A stretch of DNA of 64,000 nucleotides from Acanthamoeba castellanii str. Neff (Eukaryota; Discosea; Longamoebia; Acanthamoebidae), in contig NW_004457617.1 of assembly GCF_000313135.1 (NCBI RefSeq), positions 935-64,934 of the forward strand. Reading direction: 5' to 3'. Under the pieces are notes generated by a model. That model saw nothing but the letters and a program-made list of their open reading frames with translations. It searched no databases and was not told the origin of the DNA. Both the position numbers and the translations under genes were made by a program. Within the stretch, counting starts at the first letter, position 1. Every line of letters starts with the position of its first letter. Below, piece after piece: positions 22,801-34,467 of this stretch.

Positions 22801-24603
22801 CGCGCCTCGCTCGCCGTCGCCGATCATGTCTGCGTACACGGGACGTCGAGTCGGGTCGGTTGGCAACGCTGCACTCAGAGGGAGGGAGGGGGCTTTGCGC
22901 ACTTACGCAGCTCGTCGACCACCACGGCGCCCAGCTCGGCGAGCCGGCCCTCTTCCGCCAGTTGACTTACGATCACTCCTGCCTGTCCACATGCGATCGT
23001 GAGAACACACACGCCACACACGACACACACGACACACACGACACACACGACACACACGCCACACACGACACACACGACACACACGACACACACGACACAC
23101 ACGACACGCGCGGCCGACACACGTTCATGCCTTCTCGATGGTGGCTACGGCGATGATCGGGGCACGCGGGAAGGGAAAGCGGCCCTGGTAGGAATGGTAG
23201 GCCTTGCGAGAGGGCAGGTGTCAGACACGGTGATGATAAAGGTGGGTGGTGGATAGTGGGTGGTGGGTGGTGGGTGGTCGGGTGGTGGGTGGTGGGTGGT
23301 GGTGGTGGGTGGTGGGTGGTGGGTGGTGGGTGGTGGGTGGTGGGTGGTGGGTGGTGGGTGGTGGGTGGTGGGTGGTGGGTGGTGGGTGGTGGGTGGTGGG
23401 TGGTGGGTGGTGGGTGGTGGGTGGTGGGTGGTGGGTGGTGGGTGGTGGGTGGTGGGTGGTGGGTGGTGGGACCGACCTCGGTGCGAAAGCCCAGGGCGGT
23501 GGTGAACTGCTCGAGAGCCAGCGACTTCTCGGCCACGAGCGACACGTAGGGCAGCACCAGCAAGCCTTTTAAAAGCGTGCAACGTTGCGGTGTCGTGAGC
23601 CAAAAGTCTCCGGGAGCGACCAACGCACCTTTTTGGGCGCTTCACTCGAGCGCTTACCTGTGCGGCCGGCCACTTGAATGCAGCGCAGCAGAGCTATCTC
23701 CGCCACGAGGGTCTGGTGTGCTCACGAGAGGGGGAAGGTGATGGCGCACGCGTCAACACGAAGAAGACGGACGGACGGACGGACGGACGGACGATGAAGA
23801 AGAAGAAGGAATGTACGCGTACCTTGCCGCCCGAGGTCGGGAGGGACAAAAGGAAGTTTTCGCCCGAGAGAAAGGCCCTGCTGTTCAAACACTCCAGCTG
23901 CCACTCTAACCACCGCAAATGTTAGTATATATTTATTTATTTATTTATTTACATCATTTATATTTATATCTTATCATCCCGGTTAGTATTTATTAATTTA
24001 TTTATTACTAGAATAAATAATAAATAAAGCAACAGAGGTAATACCATAAAACTGGGTAATGCCGCGCTGGCCCAAGATCTCGGCCACGGCTGGTGGCAGA
24101 CCCCAGAGGCTGCCCTCCCCTTCTTCTTCTTCATCGTGGTCGCCTTCATCTTCGTCTCCTCCCGTTGCCGCCTCACCGAGCCACGTCGATTCAGAGATGT
24201 CGGCGCCCAGCAGAAGGGAGGGGTCCTCCTCGTGGGGCTCCAGGAAGGACTCCTCGCTGACCACGATGGGGCACGAGGGCAGGATCTGATCGTAGTCTTC
24301 CTCCTCCTGCAAGTGTGGTGCATCGGCAGCGGCCATCTGCTGCATGATGAACGCCCAGTCCTGCTCATCCTGCAGCGATTCGCCTTCATTCAGGATCGAT
24401 GTAGTAGAGGCTGGACGATGTTGGAGATGGGGGGGCCGAGGTGCTGCTACGCGGACGTAGCCATTCGATGGCGGTGGAGCCGGCTGTGGGTGGCGCAGAG
24501 GCAGCGGAGGGAGGATGCTGACAGCACTCGGCCGTTTGCTCTGCGAATTGTCGTGGCCGGTGGTGGGCAGAGGGCGCTTCGACCCCACCGCCGCCCTCAT
24601 CAT
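19816..24603 (-). CDS. HELQ: HELQ/Hel308-type DNA helicase
   Basis: A multi-exon SF2 helicase read from 24603 ([16 protein letters not shown]) to the stop at 19816. The N-terminus of about 180 residues is acidic and disordered. Then come [10 protein letters not shown] (Q-like motif), [16 protein letters not shown] (Walker A), VVVDEL plus a spliced HMIGDGERG (DELH box; the His codon is formed across the intron), VGMSATIGN (motif III), [12 protein letters not shown] (IV), [30 protein letters not shown] (V) and [10 protein letters not shown] (VI). A winged-helix/ratchet region and C-terminal HhH-like sequence follow. No polymerase domain follows, which separates it from POLQ. Family members act in crosslink and replication-fork repair in the nucleus. 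A 21-N gap at 21100-21120 interrupts one exon. Confidence 0.9.
21100..21120. other. Assembly gap of 21 Ns inside an exon
   Basis: The Ns fall in the helicase exon between AEVE on the upstream side and EVEVLEPTP on the downstream side. The two sides are in different frames if 21 bases are assumed. Both flanks contain GAGGTCGA in coding sense. Confidence 0.98.
21479..21586. repeat. Intronic CACACGG heptamer array
   Basis: About 15 near-perfect seven-base units (plus-strand sense CACACGG) in a helicase intron. Confidence 0.93.
22544..22630. repeat. Intronic CACACG hexamer array
   Basis: About 14 perfect six-base units in a helicase intron. Confidence 0.93.
23005..23105. repeat. Intronic nine-base array (ACACACGAC)
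   Basis: About 11 units of a nine-base repeat, two with GCC in place of GAC, in a helicase intron. Confidence 0.9.
23241..23470. repeat. Intronic GGGTGGT heptamer array
   Basis: About 30 copies of a seven-base G-rich unit on the plus strand, C-rich in the helicase transcript. Minor variants occur at the left edge. It is the only repeat in the window without the CGTG/CACG core. Confidence 0.95.
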
Positions 24604-24907
24604 CCTCCAGCTTCGCGTATGGGGACGAAAATCGCGTTAGGCTGAGAAAATCTCTTCGATCTGTTGGATGCAAATATTTTCGAGGAATTGAATGTACTGC
24701 TACCTGAGGTATTTCAAGCATTAATGTTATTTAAAATATTTACGGAATGTCGCCTGCTTTTCTCATTTCTGCGGAAATGAATCGTGGCATGTCGGCCCCA
24801 ACGAACGTCCGCCACGTCCCCGCACGCCCCAACAAATAGCTCAACTTATTTGGCAACAGCGCAGCACGGCGTACCACAAACCATAGCTCACCCATCTAGA
24901 GACCTTT
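24604..24907. promoter_or_regulatory. Divergent promoter, helicase / GTPase-HSP20 genes
   Basis: 304 bp between the two start codons, AT-richer than the genes, with no coding potential I can support. It must serve both transcripts. Confidence 0.4.
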
Positions 24908-27799
24908 ATGCCGTCCACAAAGGTGAAGGCATTGGGTCTGTTGCTGGTCCTCTTTGGCCTCGGCCAGCACGTGCAGCTCGGCTCGACCCAGGCCGCCGGC
25001 CTCGTCGACCGGTACGAGTTCGATCTTGGGTGTTTTGTTTTGAATCAAGATGTCTGTTTTCATCTAACACATCTCTCATCTATGATCCAATCAGATTGGT
25101 GCTCAACGCGGCCACGAGCGCGCTGCAGGAGGCCTTCGAGCTGATGAAGCACAAGAAGCCGACCGAGATGTGGGACGAGTTCATCCAGTTCGTCTTCCCG
25201 ACAGGCCCAGACAACACCAGGGTTCGGTTTCGCTTCTTATTTTTTTTTTTTTTTCTGCCACGTGGCGCACCATGCTTTCGCGCCAAACGTGTGTCGTGCC
25301 GTGTGCGGTCGCACATGTGTCGTGTCGTGTCGTGTCGTGTCGTGTCGTGTCGTGTCGTGTCGTGTCGTGTCGTGTCGTGTCGTGTCGTGTCGTATCGTGT
25401 CGTGTCGTGTCGTGTCGTGTCGTGTCGTGTGCCTGATTGCGTTTGGGGGGTGCAGGTGTTGCCGTACGATGGGGTGGTGGACGTGAATTCGGTGGCGGCG
25501 GTGCTCAACGGCAAGGGGTGGGACGTCATCTTCGAAGAGGGCTATCACAACTACCTCCAGCGCATCGGCCACAAGAAGGCCGTCCGCACCTGCTTCAAGG
25601 TCTTCATCTTCTTCATCATCTTCTTCTTCATCGTCATCATCATAATCAACTCAATTTCTAACACACGACACTCAAACGCACATGCACGACCGCACACACA
25701 GGGCCGGTTCAATACGGGCAAGACGTTCGTGTTGGGGATGTTCGCCGGCTCGCCGCCCCCGAACGGGTACACGCTGCACACGCCGGGCCTGAGCGTGAAG
25801 TACGTCAACACCACGAGCGGCCTCGACCTCCTCTTCATCGACACCGCCGGCACCGACGTCCCCGTCCTCAGTACACCTCCACCGCCACCTTAACCCCCAT
25901 TTTTCAACCGCCACCTTAACTCCCTTCAACCGCCGCCTTACATGTGTCATATTGCGCGTGTGCGGTGGTGCGTGTCGTGTCGTGTCGTGTCATAGATGAG
26001 CTGCAGCTGTTGGATCGGAGGTTGACGGACGCGTTCCTGCAGGAGCTGATCTTTTCGCTGTGCGACACGGACATCTTTGTGGTGAACCAGGTCACCCTGG
26101 CCGACCAGATCTTCCTCACCGCCCTCCAGAAGCGGCTCCAGCGCGACTACCCCCACCAGAAGGTGCGCATCAGCAGCCACCTTAACCTACTCAGCCGCCA
26201 CCTTAACCAAGCAGCCGACACCTTAACATGTGAGTGTGGTTGGTGATTAATTAGGTGAAGGATCGGTTGCTGCTGCTGCACAACCTGAAGGACATCGAGG
26301 AGGTGGCCGACGTGCAGAAGGTGGTGGAGGAGGACATCAAGGGCGCCTTCAACGCCACCGAGGGCGACAACGAGGGCACCTACTACACCTCCCAGCACTT
26401 CTACCACTTCATCGTACGTCGACCACACGACACACACACGCACACACGACACGACACGACACACACACGACACACGACACACTCGACACACGACTTACGA
26501 CGCTGTACGATGCGACACATGCAGGTGGCGCGCCAGGGCACGGCGGCGGGCCAACACTACAACCAACGCACCATCAACTTCCTCAACAACCTCCTCGCCA
26601 GCAAAATGGACCGCAAGGAGGTATGCACTCACCGCACACGCGCATCGCACACGCCATCGCACACGCACACACCGCACACAAGCCGACGTGTGTCGTTCCA
26701 TGTGTGCGGTCGGTGGTGGGTGGATGGGATGCAGGTGTCGTCGCTGCTGCCGGATCTTATGCAGCACGCCGAGCGGCTGCTCAAGACCAAGTACCTCGTC
26801 AAGGTGCCCAGCAAGGAGGAGGTCGCCACCCAGCAGCAGCAACAAGCCGCCAACACCCAAGCCAACGTACTACACGCATACGACACGACACGACACTCGC
26901 CCACCGCACACGCACACCACACGACACTCGTTCACCGCACGCACACACACGCACACACGCACGACACGCGCGATAGAAGGGCTTGTTGAAGCAGGTGGCG
27001 AACTACCTGGGGGTCAAGTACCTGTTCGACCTGGCGGCCCAGCCCAGCGCCGGCGCCGGCGCCGAGAGTGCGCCGCCGATGCGGGAGGAGGTGGACATCA
27101 ACGGGCGGGTCAACTTTGAGCTCACCTTCCACGAGGCGTCGGGCGCGGTGCGTGACGAGGGCAGCGGCCGCACGACCAACTACATCCCCTCGATCAGGCC
27201 CAAGACGGAGGTCGGCCCCGAGATCAGCATCTCGCCCTTCCTCCAATTCAAGGAGGACGGGTTCGTCGACTTCATGTTCAACGGACTCTTCACCCAGCCG
27301 GTACGGCGTGCGTGTGTGTTTGTCGTGAGCCGTGCGTGTCGTGTCGTGTGTCGTGCCGTGGCTCACACAATGACACGCGTCGCGAGCAGATGACGGTGGG
27401 GCAGAAGGACGGCAAGGTGACGATCACGGTCGACGTGCCGGGCGTCGAGAAAGTCCACTGGCAGACGCTGGGCAACCAGGTCTTCATCCGGTTCGTTCCC
27501 CTGCCACCTCTCTCGCACATTCGCACACACGGCTCACCGATTCATTGATGTGTGTGCGGTCCGCGCGTGCGGTGGTGTGCGGGGTGCGTGCGGTGGCGTG
27601 TGCGGTCGGGCGTGTGCGCAGGGGGTGCCGAGGGGTGCAGAACGACTTCGATCGGATGCTGCGGGAGGAGCGGTTCGCCGGGTGCTTCCAGAAGCACCTC
27701 GAGGTGCCCCAGTTCTTCATCGATCGCGCCCAGAGCGTGGCCACCCACGAGCACGGCGTCTTCACCCTCACCCTCACCAAAGAGGAGCCCTTCCTCTAA
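24908..27799 (+). CDS. ER-targeted P-loop GTPase with HSP20-like C-terminus
   Basis: About 12 exons with compatible phases. The start MPSTKVKALGLLLVLFGLG resembles a signal peptide. A helical leader (ALQEAFELMKHKKPTEMW) precedes a GTPase domain: G1 is GRFNTGKTF, a downstream Thr-rich region (TLHTPGLSVKYVNTT) could be G2, G3 is DTAGTD, and LLLLHNLKD may stand in for the G4 N/TKxD, which is not seen. A middle region has LLPDLMQHAERLLKTKYLVKVP. The last 150 residues look like an alpha-crystallin (HSP20) domain: VTITVDVPGVEKVHW, QVFIRG, ERFAGCFQKHLEVP and GVFTLTLTKEE. Dynamin- or GBP-like GTPases remodel membranes; here the protein would lie in the secretory lumen. No known name fits the whole architecture. 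Confidence 0.7.
25317..25431. repeat. Intronic CGTGT pentamer array
   Basis: About 23 copies of a five-base unit, one of them CGTAT at about 25391, in a 234-bp intron of the GTPase-HSP20 gene. Confidence 0.95.
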
Positions 27800-27939
27800 T
27801 CTTCTTCATCTTCATCTTCATCTCATCTTCTTCATCTTTTGTTTATACAATTTTTTAATTCTACTCCTTTTCACCGCACACGCGCACCGCACGCACCGCA
27901 CGGCCATGACACACGCGCACCGCACGCGTTGGGTTTGGG

Positions 27940-30900
27940 TTAGGGGAGGGTGGCGTGGTAGGCCTTGAGGCGTCGGTGGATCTGAACAAAGTCGGGCCGG
28001 TCGTCGGCGTTCTTGGCCCAGCAGTCGGACATGAGCTGCGCGTACTCGGCCGGCGTCTCCCGCGGCACCGTCGGCCTGAGGCCTTCGTTGATGATCCCCA
28101 GCGCCACCTCCATCACGTTCGTCATGTCCGCAAACGGCTCCTCGCCGCGCGTCAACAGCTCCCACATCACTGTGTGCGCACACACGACACGACACGACAC
28201 ACGACACACGACACACGCGTGAATTCATGGGTTGGCGCACGAGGGAGAGCGAGCGAGTGGTACGGTACCGATGCCAAAGGCGTAGGAGTCGCTCTTTTCG
28301 CTGTACACTGATTTGGAGATGACCTCGGGCGCGAGCCACCGGACGGCGCCGATGTTGCCCCGCGTCTTGGCGTAGGTGTCCTTGGGCATCATCCGCGCCA
28401 GCCCAAAGTCGGCCATCCGCACCCGCCAGTCCCGCCCGACCAGCATGTTCCGCAGCGCCAGGTCCTGCTCACCGCACACGCATCACCGCACACGCACCAC
28501 CGCACACGCACCACCGCACGCACACGCACACACACAACCGCACACGCACGCATGAGTGTTGCCACGTCATCACCGACCGGGTCACAAAAAAAGGTGTTGG
28601 TACGTACCCTGTGGATGATGTGTTCGGCGTGGAGGTGGAGAATGCCGGCGGCCGCGTCCAAGGCCATCCCCACGATCGTCTTCCACGGCAAATCGGGGTT
28701 CTGTCGTGAGGCGGCCACGCCCGCGAATTGTTCACAATTCGTGCACACACACGTCAGTCGCGATCTCGACAACCACCACCACCACTATTTCTTAAGAAGG
28801 CGGAGTGGGCGTACATCTGCGAGCGCGTCCCGTACGCAGCCTCGCTCCATGTACTCCGTAACTGTTCCGACCACAGCAGAAACGTTCAGACATTGGAGTG
28901 ATTGGGGGGTGATGGGGGGGGGGGTGACGTGCCTATACAATAATGGGGGAACTTGGTGGAGATGCCACAAAATTTCACGATGCACGGGTGGTTGCTGTAC
29001 TTCCTGCACGAGTCCACACGACACGACACGACACACACGACACACACGACACGCACGACACGCGCGCGAGTGCGAGTGCGAGTCAGAGTCAGAGTCAGGA
29101 GCGGGGAGGGGGCGGGGGAGGGATTGGACGCGTACTCCATGATGGAGGCCTCCCGCTTGAAGTTGTACACTTCGGCATCGGTGAACTGCATCACCATCAG
29201 CTTCTTCACCGCCACCGGCGTCCCTGTTTTGTCGCATGCCGACATTGACCCTGAGCTCATCCCCGCGCTGTGCGTGTCGTGTCGTGTCGTGTCGTGTCGT
29301 GTCGTGTCGTGTCGTGTCGTGTCGTGTCGTGTCGTGTCGTGTCGTGTCGTGTGCGCGTGTACAGCAGAGCGTGTGCGGTGCAGCCGAGTACCTCGCCAGA
29401 GGGCCTTGTAGACGACGCCAAAGGCACCGTTGCCGAGCGGCTTCGGGTCAAACTGGAGCTCCTCGTAGGCGATCTCGTGGTACGCCTTTAGCAGAATCTC
29501 CCGTCTGTCACACACAGCCCCGACCAGATGACACGACACGACACGACCAACGACACGACACGACACGCGCGTTGATGAGAAAACAAGTCGACGCGACGTC
29601 GGGGCCGAGAGGCGATGGTGGCGATGGTGATGACGTACACCGAGGCGCGCTTGGCCAGGCGCTTCTTCTTCCTCTTGCGGGCCTTGGCGGCCTCGGTGCT
29701 CGCCGTCGTGCTGCTGCTGGCGCTGGCGCCGTTGGAGTCCTCCTCGTTGTTGGCGTCCTCCTTACCGGCGCCCTCGCCGGCGCCGCCGCCACTGCTCTTA
29801 TTGCTCTTGTTGCGGCTGCCGACGCGCTTCCTTCGCTTGTCCTTGCCCTTCTTCTTATTCTCGTCCCACTCGTCGCCGTTGTTGCTGTCGCCGTCGTCGC
29901 CTGCGGCGGCCGCGCCGTATTCGGCCACCGCGCTGCCGCCGTACTCGGCCGTGCTGGTCGCTCCGGCGGCGCCGTACTCGGCCGTCGCGCTGCTGCCGCC
30001 GCAGGCCGCGGCGACCACGGTGAAGCCCAGGGACGACTCGCTGGTGGTGGTCGAGGCGGCGGCGCCGTACTCGGCCACTGCGCTGCTCCGCACGGTGGTC
30101 GCGAAGGCCGCGCTGTCGGCGCCGTACTCGGCCAGCGCGTTGGCCTGCTTGGCCCGCACGGCCGCGTCGACTTCATCGCCGCCATCGCCGTCGTTCGCCT
30201 TTTCCTTCTTCTTTTTCTTCTTTTTCTTTTGCTTCTTTTCGTCGTTGTCGTTCTCGTTGTCGTCGTCGGCTTCGTCTTCGCTTTCCTTCTTCTCCTTCTT
30301 CTTCTTGTCGGCGGCGTTCTCCCGGGACTTGCGGCGGTTCCTGGTCTCGCCGAACTTGGACGAGGCCTCGTCCTCCTTCTTCTTGTCGAACAGGGACACG
30401 CCCACGCTGAACGACTCCAGCAGTTGCGCGTCGTCCTGCGAAGTCTGCACCCGCGCCCGGAGCGCGGCCTGCTCCCTCCGCAGCTGCTTCAGAATCGCCT
30501 GCAGCTCGGCGATCTGTGCCGCAGAGGCAACGAATCAGTTTGTTGCGTTGCGTTGCGTTTGAGTCGGGAGCGAGGAGGGTACCTTATCGTTGGCGTCGAT
30601 GGAGTTGTCCTTTTGCTTCTCCTCAAACTGAAGAATGCGCGTGGAATGTAAGCGAAAAACAATAATAAAACAATAATAAAATGAGTGGCGCCACATGAGA
30701 AACGCAGAGAGGGGTGGGATGTGGGTGGGTGACCAGACCTCGTTCAGCATCTTCTGGTAGTCCCGCTTCATCTCGATGAACGAGCCCAGGAGCGAGCTGG
30801 CCCGCTTGGAGGCCCGCTTGGCGGCCCGCTTGGCCGGCTCCTCCGCTTCGGTCTCCTCCTCGCCGCTGCCGACCTCGACGCCGACGGCGACGGCGACCTT

Positions 30901-32609
30901 CCGCTCTCGGTCGCTGCTGTCGCCCCCCTTCTCCTTCTCCTCGCCGCTGCTGCCCCCTCCGCCGCTCTCCTCCTCTTTCGAGGCCTTCGCCGCTGTGGAC
31001 ACCTCGACCGCCGCCTTTTCGCCGCTGTCTGCGCCACTGTCGACAGTGGTGGCCGCCGCCGCCGCAGTCGCCTTGAGGTCCTCGACAGCGCCGCCCTCAG
31101 CCGCGTCCGACTGCGCCGCGGCCGCCACGCCGGCATCGGCGGCGGCGGCCCGCTTGTCTTCGCTCTCTTCGTCGTCGTCTTCGCCGTGCCCGATCCCGCT
31201 GGCCTGGAATTTGGAGAATAGGTCGGCGAAGCCGTCATCCTTCATGACGTCCATCTCGTACTTGCGGTACTTGCTGGTGCCGAAGAAGCGCCGGCCCTCG
31301 CCGTCGTCCTCCTCCGCCGGCCCCGACGTGGCCACGGCCGAGCTGTTGGTGAGGGCCTGGCGCGGCGAGCCCTGGAGGTGGCCGTGGCCGGCCTTGGTGG
31401 CCAGCGGACCCGAGGCCCGGTTGAGGCCACCGGGGCTCGATGCGAACTGGCCGGCCACCATGTTCCGAGCGAAGCCGCTCGCCATGCTGCCGGCGACCTT
31501 GGTGGGCGTGGCCGACGCGGAGAAGCTGGTCTGCTGCTGCGCGGTGGTGGTCATGGTGGACGAGGTCGCGTTCATCATCTCACCGGTGTTGACGTGGACG
31601 ACGTTGGTGGTGGTGTTGCTGCGCCGCTCCTTCTTGACGGTCGAGCTGCTGCTGATCGTCGTGTTGGCCCGCTCCCGCTCTCGGTCCCGCTCCCGGTCCT
31701 TGGTGCCGAGGCTGGCCGTGCTCAGGCCCAGCATGGCGAACACGCCGTGTGTCTCGCGCGGCGCCATGATCTTCACCTGCCGCTTGGTGCCGCTCTTCGG
31801 CGAGGAATGCTCCGCCTGCGGCCGGAGGCCCACGAGCGGTGAGTGTGAGGTCCAACAGCAGCCGCCGCCGCGGCCGCTGTTGTCGGGTCGGGAGGAGGGA
31901 CGCACCCACGCGGAGGGTCTGACCGGCGCTTGCTGCGGTGGCGGCGGCGGCTGGATCTTGAGCACTCGCTCTTTGGTCAGCCGCTGCGGGGAGTAGAGGA
32001 GGGCCGGCGTGTGAGCCACCACGTGCGACGCACAGAGGTGCGGGAGAGAGAGCGAGAGCGAGAGAGTGGGGGAGGAGTTCCTACCTGCAGGGTGCGCCGT
32101 CGCTTTTTGATGGCGCGGTGCTGGGTGGCGAGCAGCTTGAGCTCGGTCTCCAGCCGCTGCCGCTCCTGCACCAGCTTGGGCAGGAACTCGCTGTACCTGG
32201 AGTCGTCGAGAACGAGAGCGAGAGCACGTGAGACGAAAAGATGAAAGATGAAAGAAGAGAAAGAGAGAGGGGAAGAGAAACGTAGAAGGAAAGAGATGAA
32301 TGGGACGTAGTACTTGAGAACTTCGTTGTCGCGGCTGGTGGCGGTGGCTGATGTGGAGGCTTGGCCTTTCGATTTTGAAGAGGATGTGGAGATGGGGTTG
32401 CCGCGGTCGCGGCGAGCGCTGGTGGGAGGGGTGGGCGTAGGGCTGATGTGAAGGCCGGCAGGCGAGCGCGTAGTCAGGACTTCATTGGACGAATGAGACA
32501 GCTTGGTCTTCTCCAGGAAATGGTCGTAATCTGGATCACCAACTGAATGCAGCGACGAGGTGCCCGACGCGCCAGTCGAATGGGGGGCAGAAGATGGCTT
32601 GAATGCCAT
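27940..32609 (-). CDS. Large TKL/tyrosine-kinase-like protein kinase
   Basis: One transcript is supported by in-frame junctions, including the joint at 29639/29504 that gives KRASVREILLKAYHEIAYEEL. The N-terminal part (from MAFKPSSAPHSTG) is low complexity, with a coiled coil (LPKLVQERQRLETELKLLATQ), an Ala/Glu-rich region, five AEYG repeats at about 29913-30135 and a basic KKKRLAKR stretch. The C-terminal kinase domain has LGNGAFGVVY (Gly loop), VAVKK (ATP Lys), YMERGCVRDAL, HRDLALRNML (catalytic loop, typed as in tyrosine kinases), ADFGLARM, RWLAPEV and VMWELLTRGEEPFADM. All catalytic residues are present. Total length exceeds 1000 residues. Substrate specificity is likely Ser/Thr/Tyr of the TKL group. 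Confidence 0.85.
29274..29352. repeat. Intronic CGTGT pentamer array
   Basis: About 16 perfect five-base units in a kinase-gene intron. On the coding strand they read ACACG. Confidence 0.95.
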
Positions 32610-33360
32610 TTTGCTAGGATCAATGTCGGAGATGTCGCAGCAGCGCGTCGAGTAGCAGCGAAAATCGCGATCACCAATGCGCCCTTTGTGCCCTCCTCCT
32701 CGGCGTGTACATCAATCACCTCCTACTGCTGCGACCCGGCCTTGGTTCACAATTACGATCGATTAAAGTCCCCAGTTGTTGTGGTATTTGTTGGCGCGAC
32801 CCTCAGGAGATGGAAATTTCTGCTTTGGCCAACCACGTGCCGAAGAATTTGAATCGGTAAATTAAAGAATGCGATGAATATGGCGGAGTTCAAGAGGTGG
32901 GGGCCTGTGTAGCGGGAGATGGGGGCGAAGATGAACCGTTGCAAACCACCCGCAGTGGTTTGGGCCTGGGTGGTGATTGATGATGTAATGTGTGGGCTGA
33001 GTTGAGCTGAAAGGGTAGCGAGAGCTGAAGAGGTTATTTTACAAAAAGGGTTTATTGTTGGCGGGGAGAGAAGAGGAGAGATTTCCGCACACTCGAGCGA
33101 CAAAAGAAAATCGGGGCTCCATCCAGAGAGGTGTGGAGCGAGAGTGCTGCGAAGGTGGGAGCGTGTGGTCGGAAGCCTCGAGGTCTGGTCTCCAATCGAC
33201 GGGAAGATCTTCGTCGGAGCGCCGCGTAATGTTACTTAGCTTAATAAACTGAGGAGGAGGAGGAAGAAGGTAGAAGGGTGATGTCACGACGTGTTTCTTC
33301 TCTCTGGAGTCGATTCGCGTCGTTCATCGGGGGGGAGGTGGTTGAAAGAGGAAGTAGCAT
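32610..33360. other. Intergenic region, no supported gene
   Basis: About 750 bp between the kinase start codon and the coactosin stop codon, both on the minus strand. It should contain the kinase promoter and the coactosin 3' UTR. Open frames on the minus strand (about 32753-33287) show no family resemblance or splice logic. Confidence 0.4.
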
Positions 33361-34036
33361 TTAGTGCGAGCTCTGGCCCATGTAGTTGGCACCACCAGCC
33401 TTGACGACAGTCTGGATGAGCTTCTGCTGGTCGATGTCGTCGTGCTCGGAGAACTGGGTCTCGACGGCGAAATCCCTGAACACCTGCTTCATGTTGGCCT
33501 TGTGGACGGAGACCTTGGCCTTCCTGAGGATACCGGCCTTGGGGCCAGTCCAGGCGATGAAGACGAACTTGGCGCGCTTCGACTCCTCGTCACCGGTGGT
33601 CACGCGGAGGTAGGCGAACTGGCAAGCATCCTCGTGGAAGTGGCCGGCGAGCTCATCAAGGCTGCCGGTACCGGTGGCCTCGAGGACGATCTTGTCCTTG
33701 GCGTCCTTGTCGTAACCGGCGACGGCCCTGTAGAGAAGAGTGTTACATTAGCATTGTAGAGGAAGGGCTCTTCATCATTTTTGTGCTTTTCTAATGAGGG
33801 AAGATTTCGACGCTACGCAGCCACTTTCAGTGAGGGGACACTGAAAGCGAGGCCGGCGAGGCGGTTGTCGAGAAGAACAACTCATTCTAATCGAGTCTAC
33901 ACTCAAGAAGACGATAAACAAGTAGAAGAGGAGAGTCGAGTAATCTCGCTTGAATAACGTACCAGGTGGTGGGGTCGCTGTCCGAACGGACGGCGGCGTA
34001 GGCGTCAGCAAGGCGGGAGTCGGAAACGTCAGCCAT
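33361..34036 (-). CDS. Coactosin (ADF-homology actin-binding protein)
   Basis: Two exons (34036-33963 and 33727-33361) encode about 146 residues. It starts MADVSDSRLADAYAAVRSD and has the ADF-H features ELAGHFHEDACQFAYLRV, KRAKFVFIAWTGPKAG, KAKVSVHKANMKQVF and the terminal KAGGANYMG. The length and nearly every block match Dictyostelium coactosin as I recall it. Coactosin binds F-actin and counteracts capping proteins in the cell cortex. The single intron splits the Trp codon (phase 2). Its upstream region carries an inverted pair of CCAAT boxes. Confidence 0.95.
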
Positions 34037-34467
34037 TGAAGATGAAGTGGTGTGGAGGGGTGTGTGTGGACTGGGGTGAAGCTGGGCGAGAAAAGACCAA
34101 CGGCGGTTTTATTGACGCGGCGGACCCTCCTCTGGTCCCCTCGTCGTACGGCCGTGGGGCAACGGCCAATCCCTTCGCGCGACCACGCCATTGGCCGTCT
34201 GATTCATCAAGCCGCCGAGCGACCACTCAAAGCAGCGTACAAACTGGGAAATATCCGCGCTCGTCTCCGTGGCAGCGAACAAATTGAAATTTCGTGTAAG
34301 AAACGAAATTTCATTTTTCCACTCGGTCGCCTTGGTGCGTTACCGGGACCCCGATCGTCGACTGAGAGCGGAGGCGCACCAAATTTTTTGGCGTGCTGTG
34401 CGGGCGGCTGTTGGTGCCTTACGTTCAACTCTCGCTTGGTTTTTATGTTTGTTGACAGTCGGTGGTG
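34037..34467. promoter_or_regulatory. Coactosin upstream region with an inverted CCAAT pair
   Basis: ACGGCCAAT at 34162-34170 and its exact inverse ATTGGCCGT at 34190-34198 are 19 bp apart, about 130-160 bp upstream of the coactosin start codon. CCAAT pairs are NF-Y-type elements in other eukaryotes. The rest of this 430-bp stretch holds the 3' end of the STK16-like gene and no other gene. Confidence 0.5.

Noticed and set aside
23241..23470. Telomere-like or CRISPR-like array
   Set aside because: The units are contiguous without spacers and the array sits inside a helicase intron, so it is neither CRISPR nor a telomere.
19816..24603. DNA polymerase theta
   Set aside because: The helicase motifs fit POLQ as well, but no family-A polymerase domain follows; the gene ends shortly after the helicase and HhH-like region.
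29488..32609. Separate gene upstream of the TKL kinase
   Set aside because: The donor at 29638 and acceptor at 29505 join in frame (KRASV|REILLKAYHEIAYEEL), so the N-terminal region and the kinase are treated as one gene.
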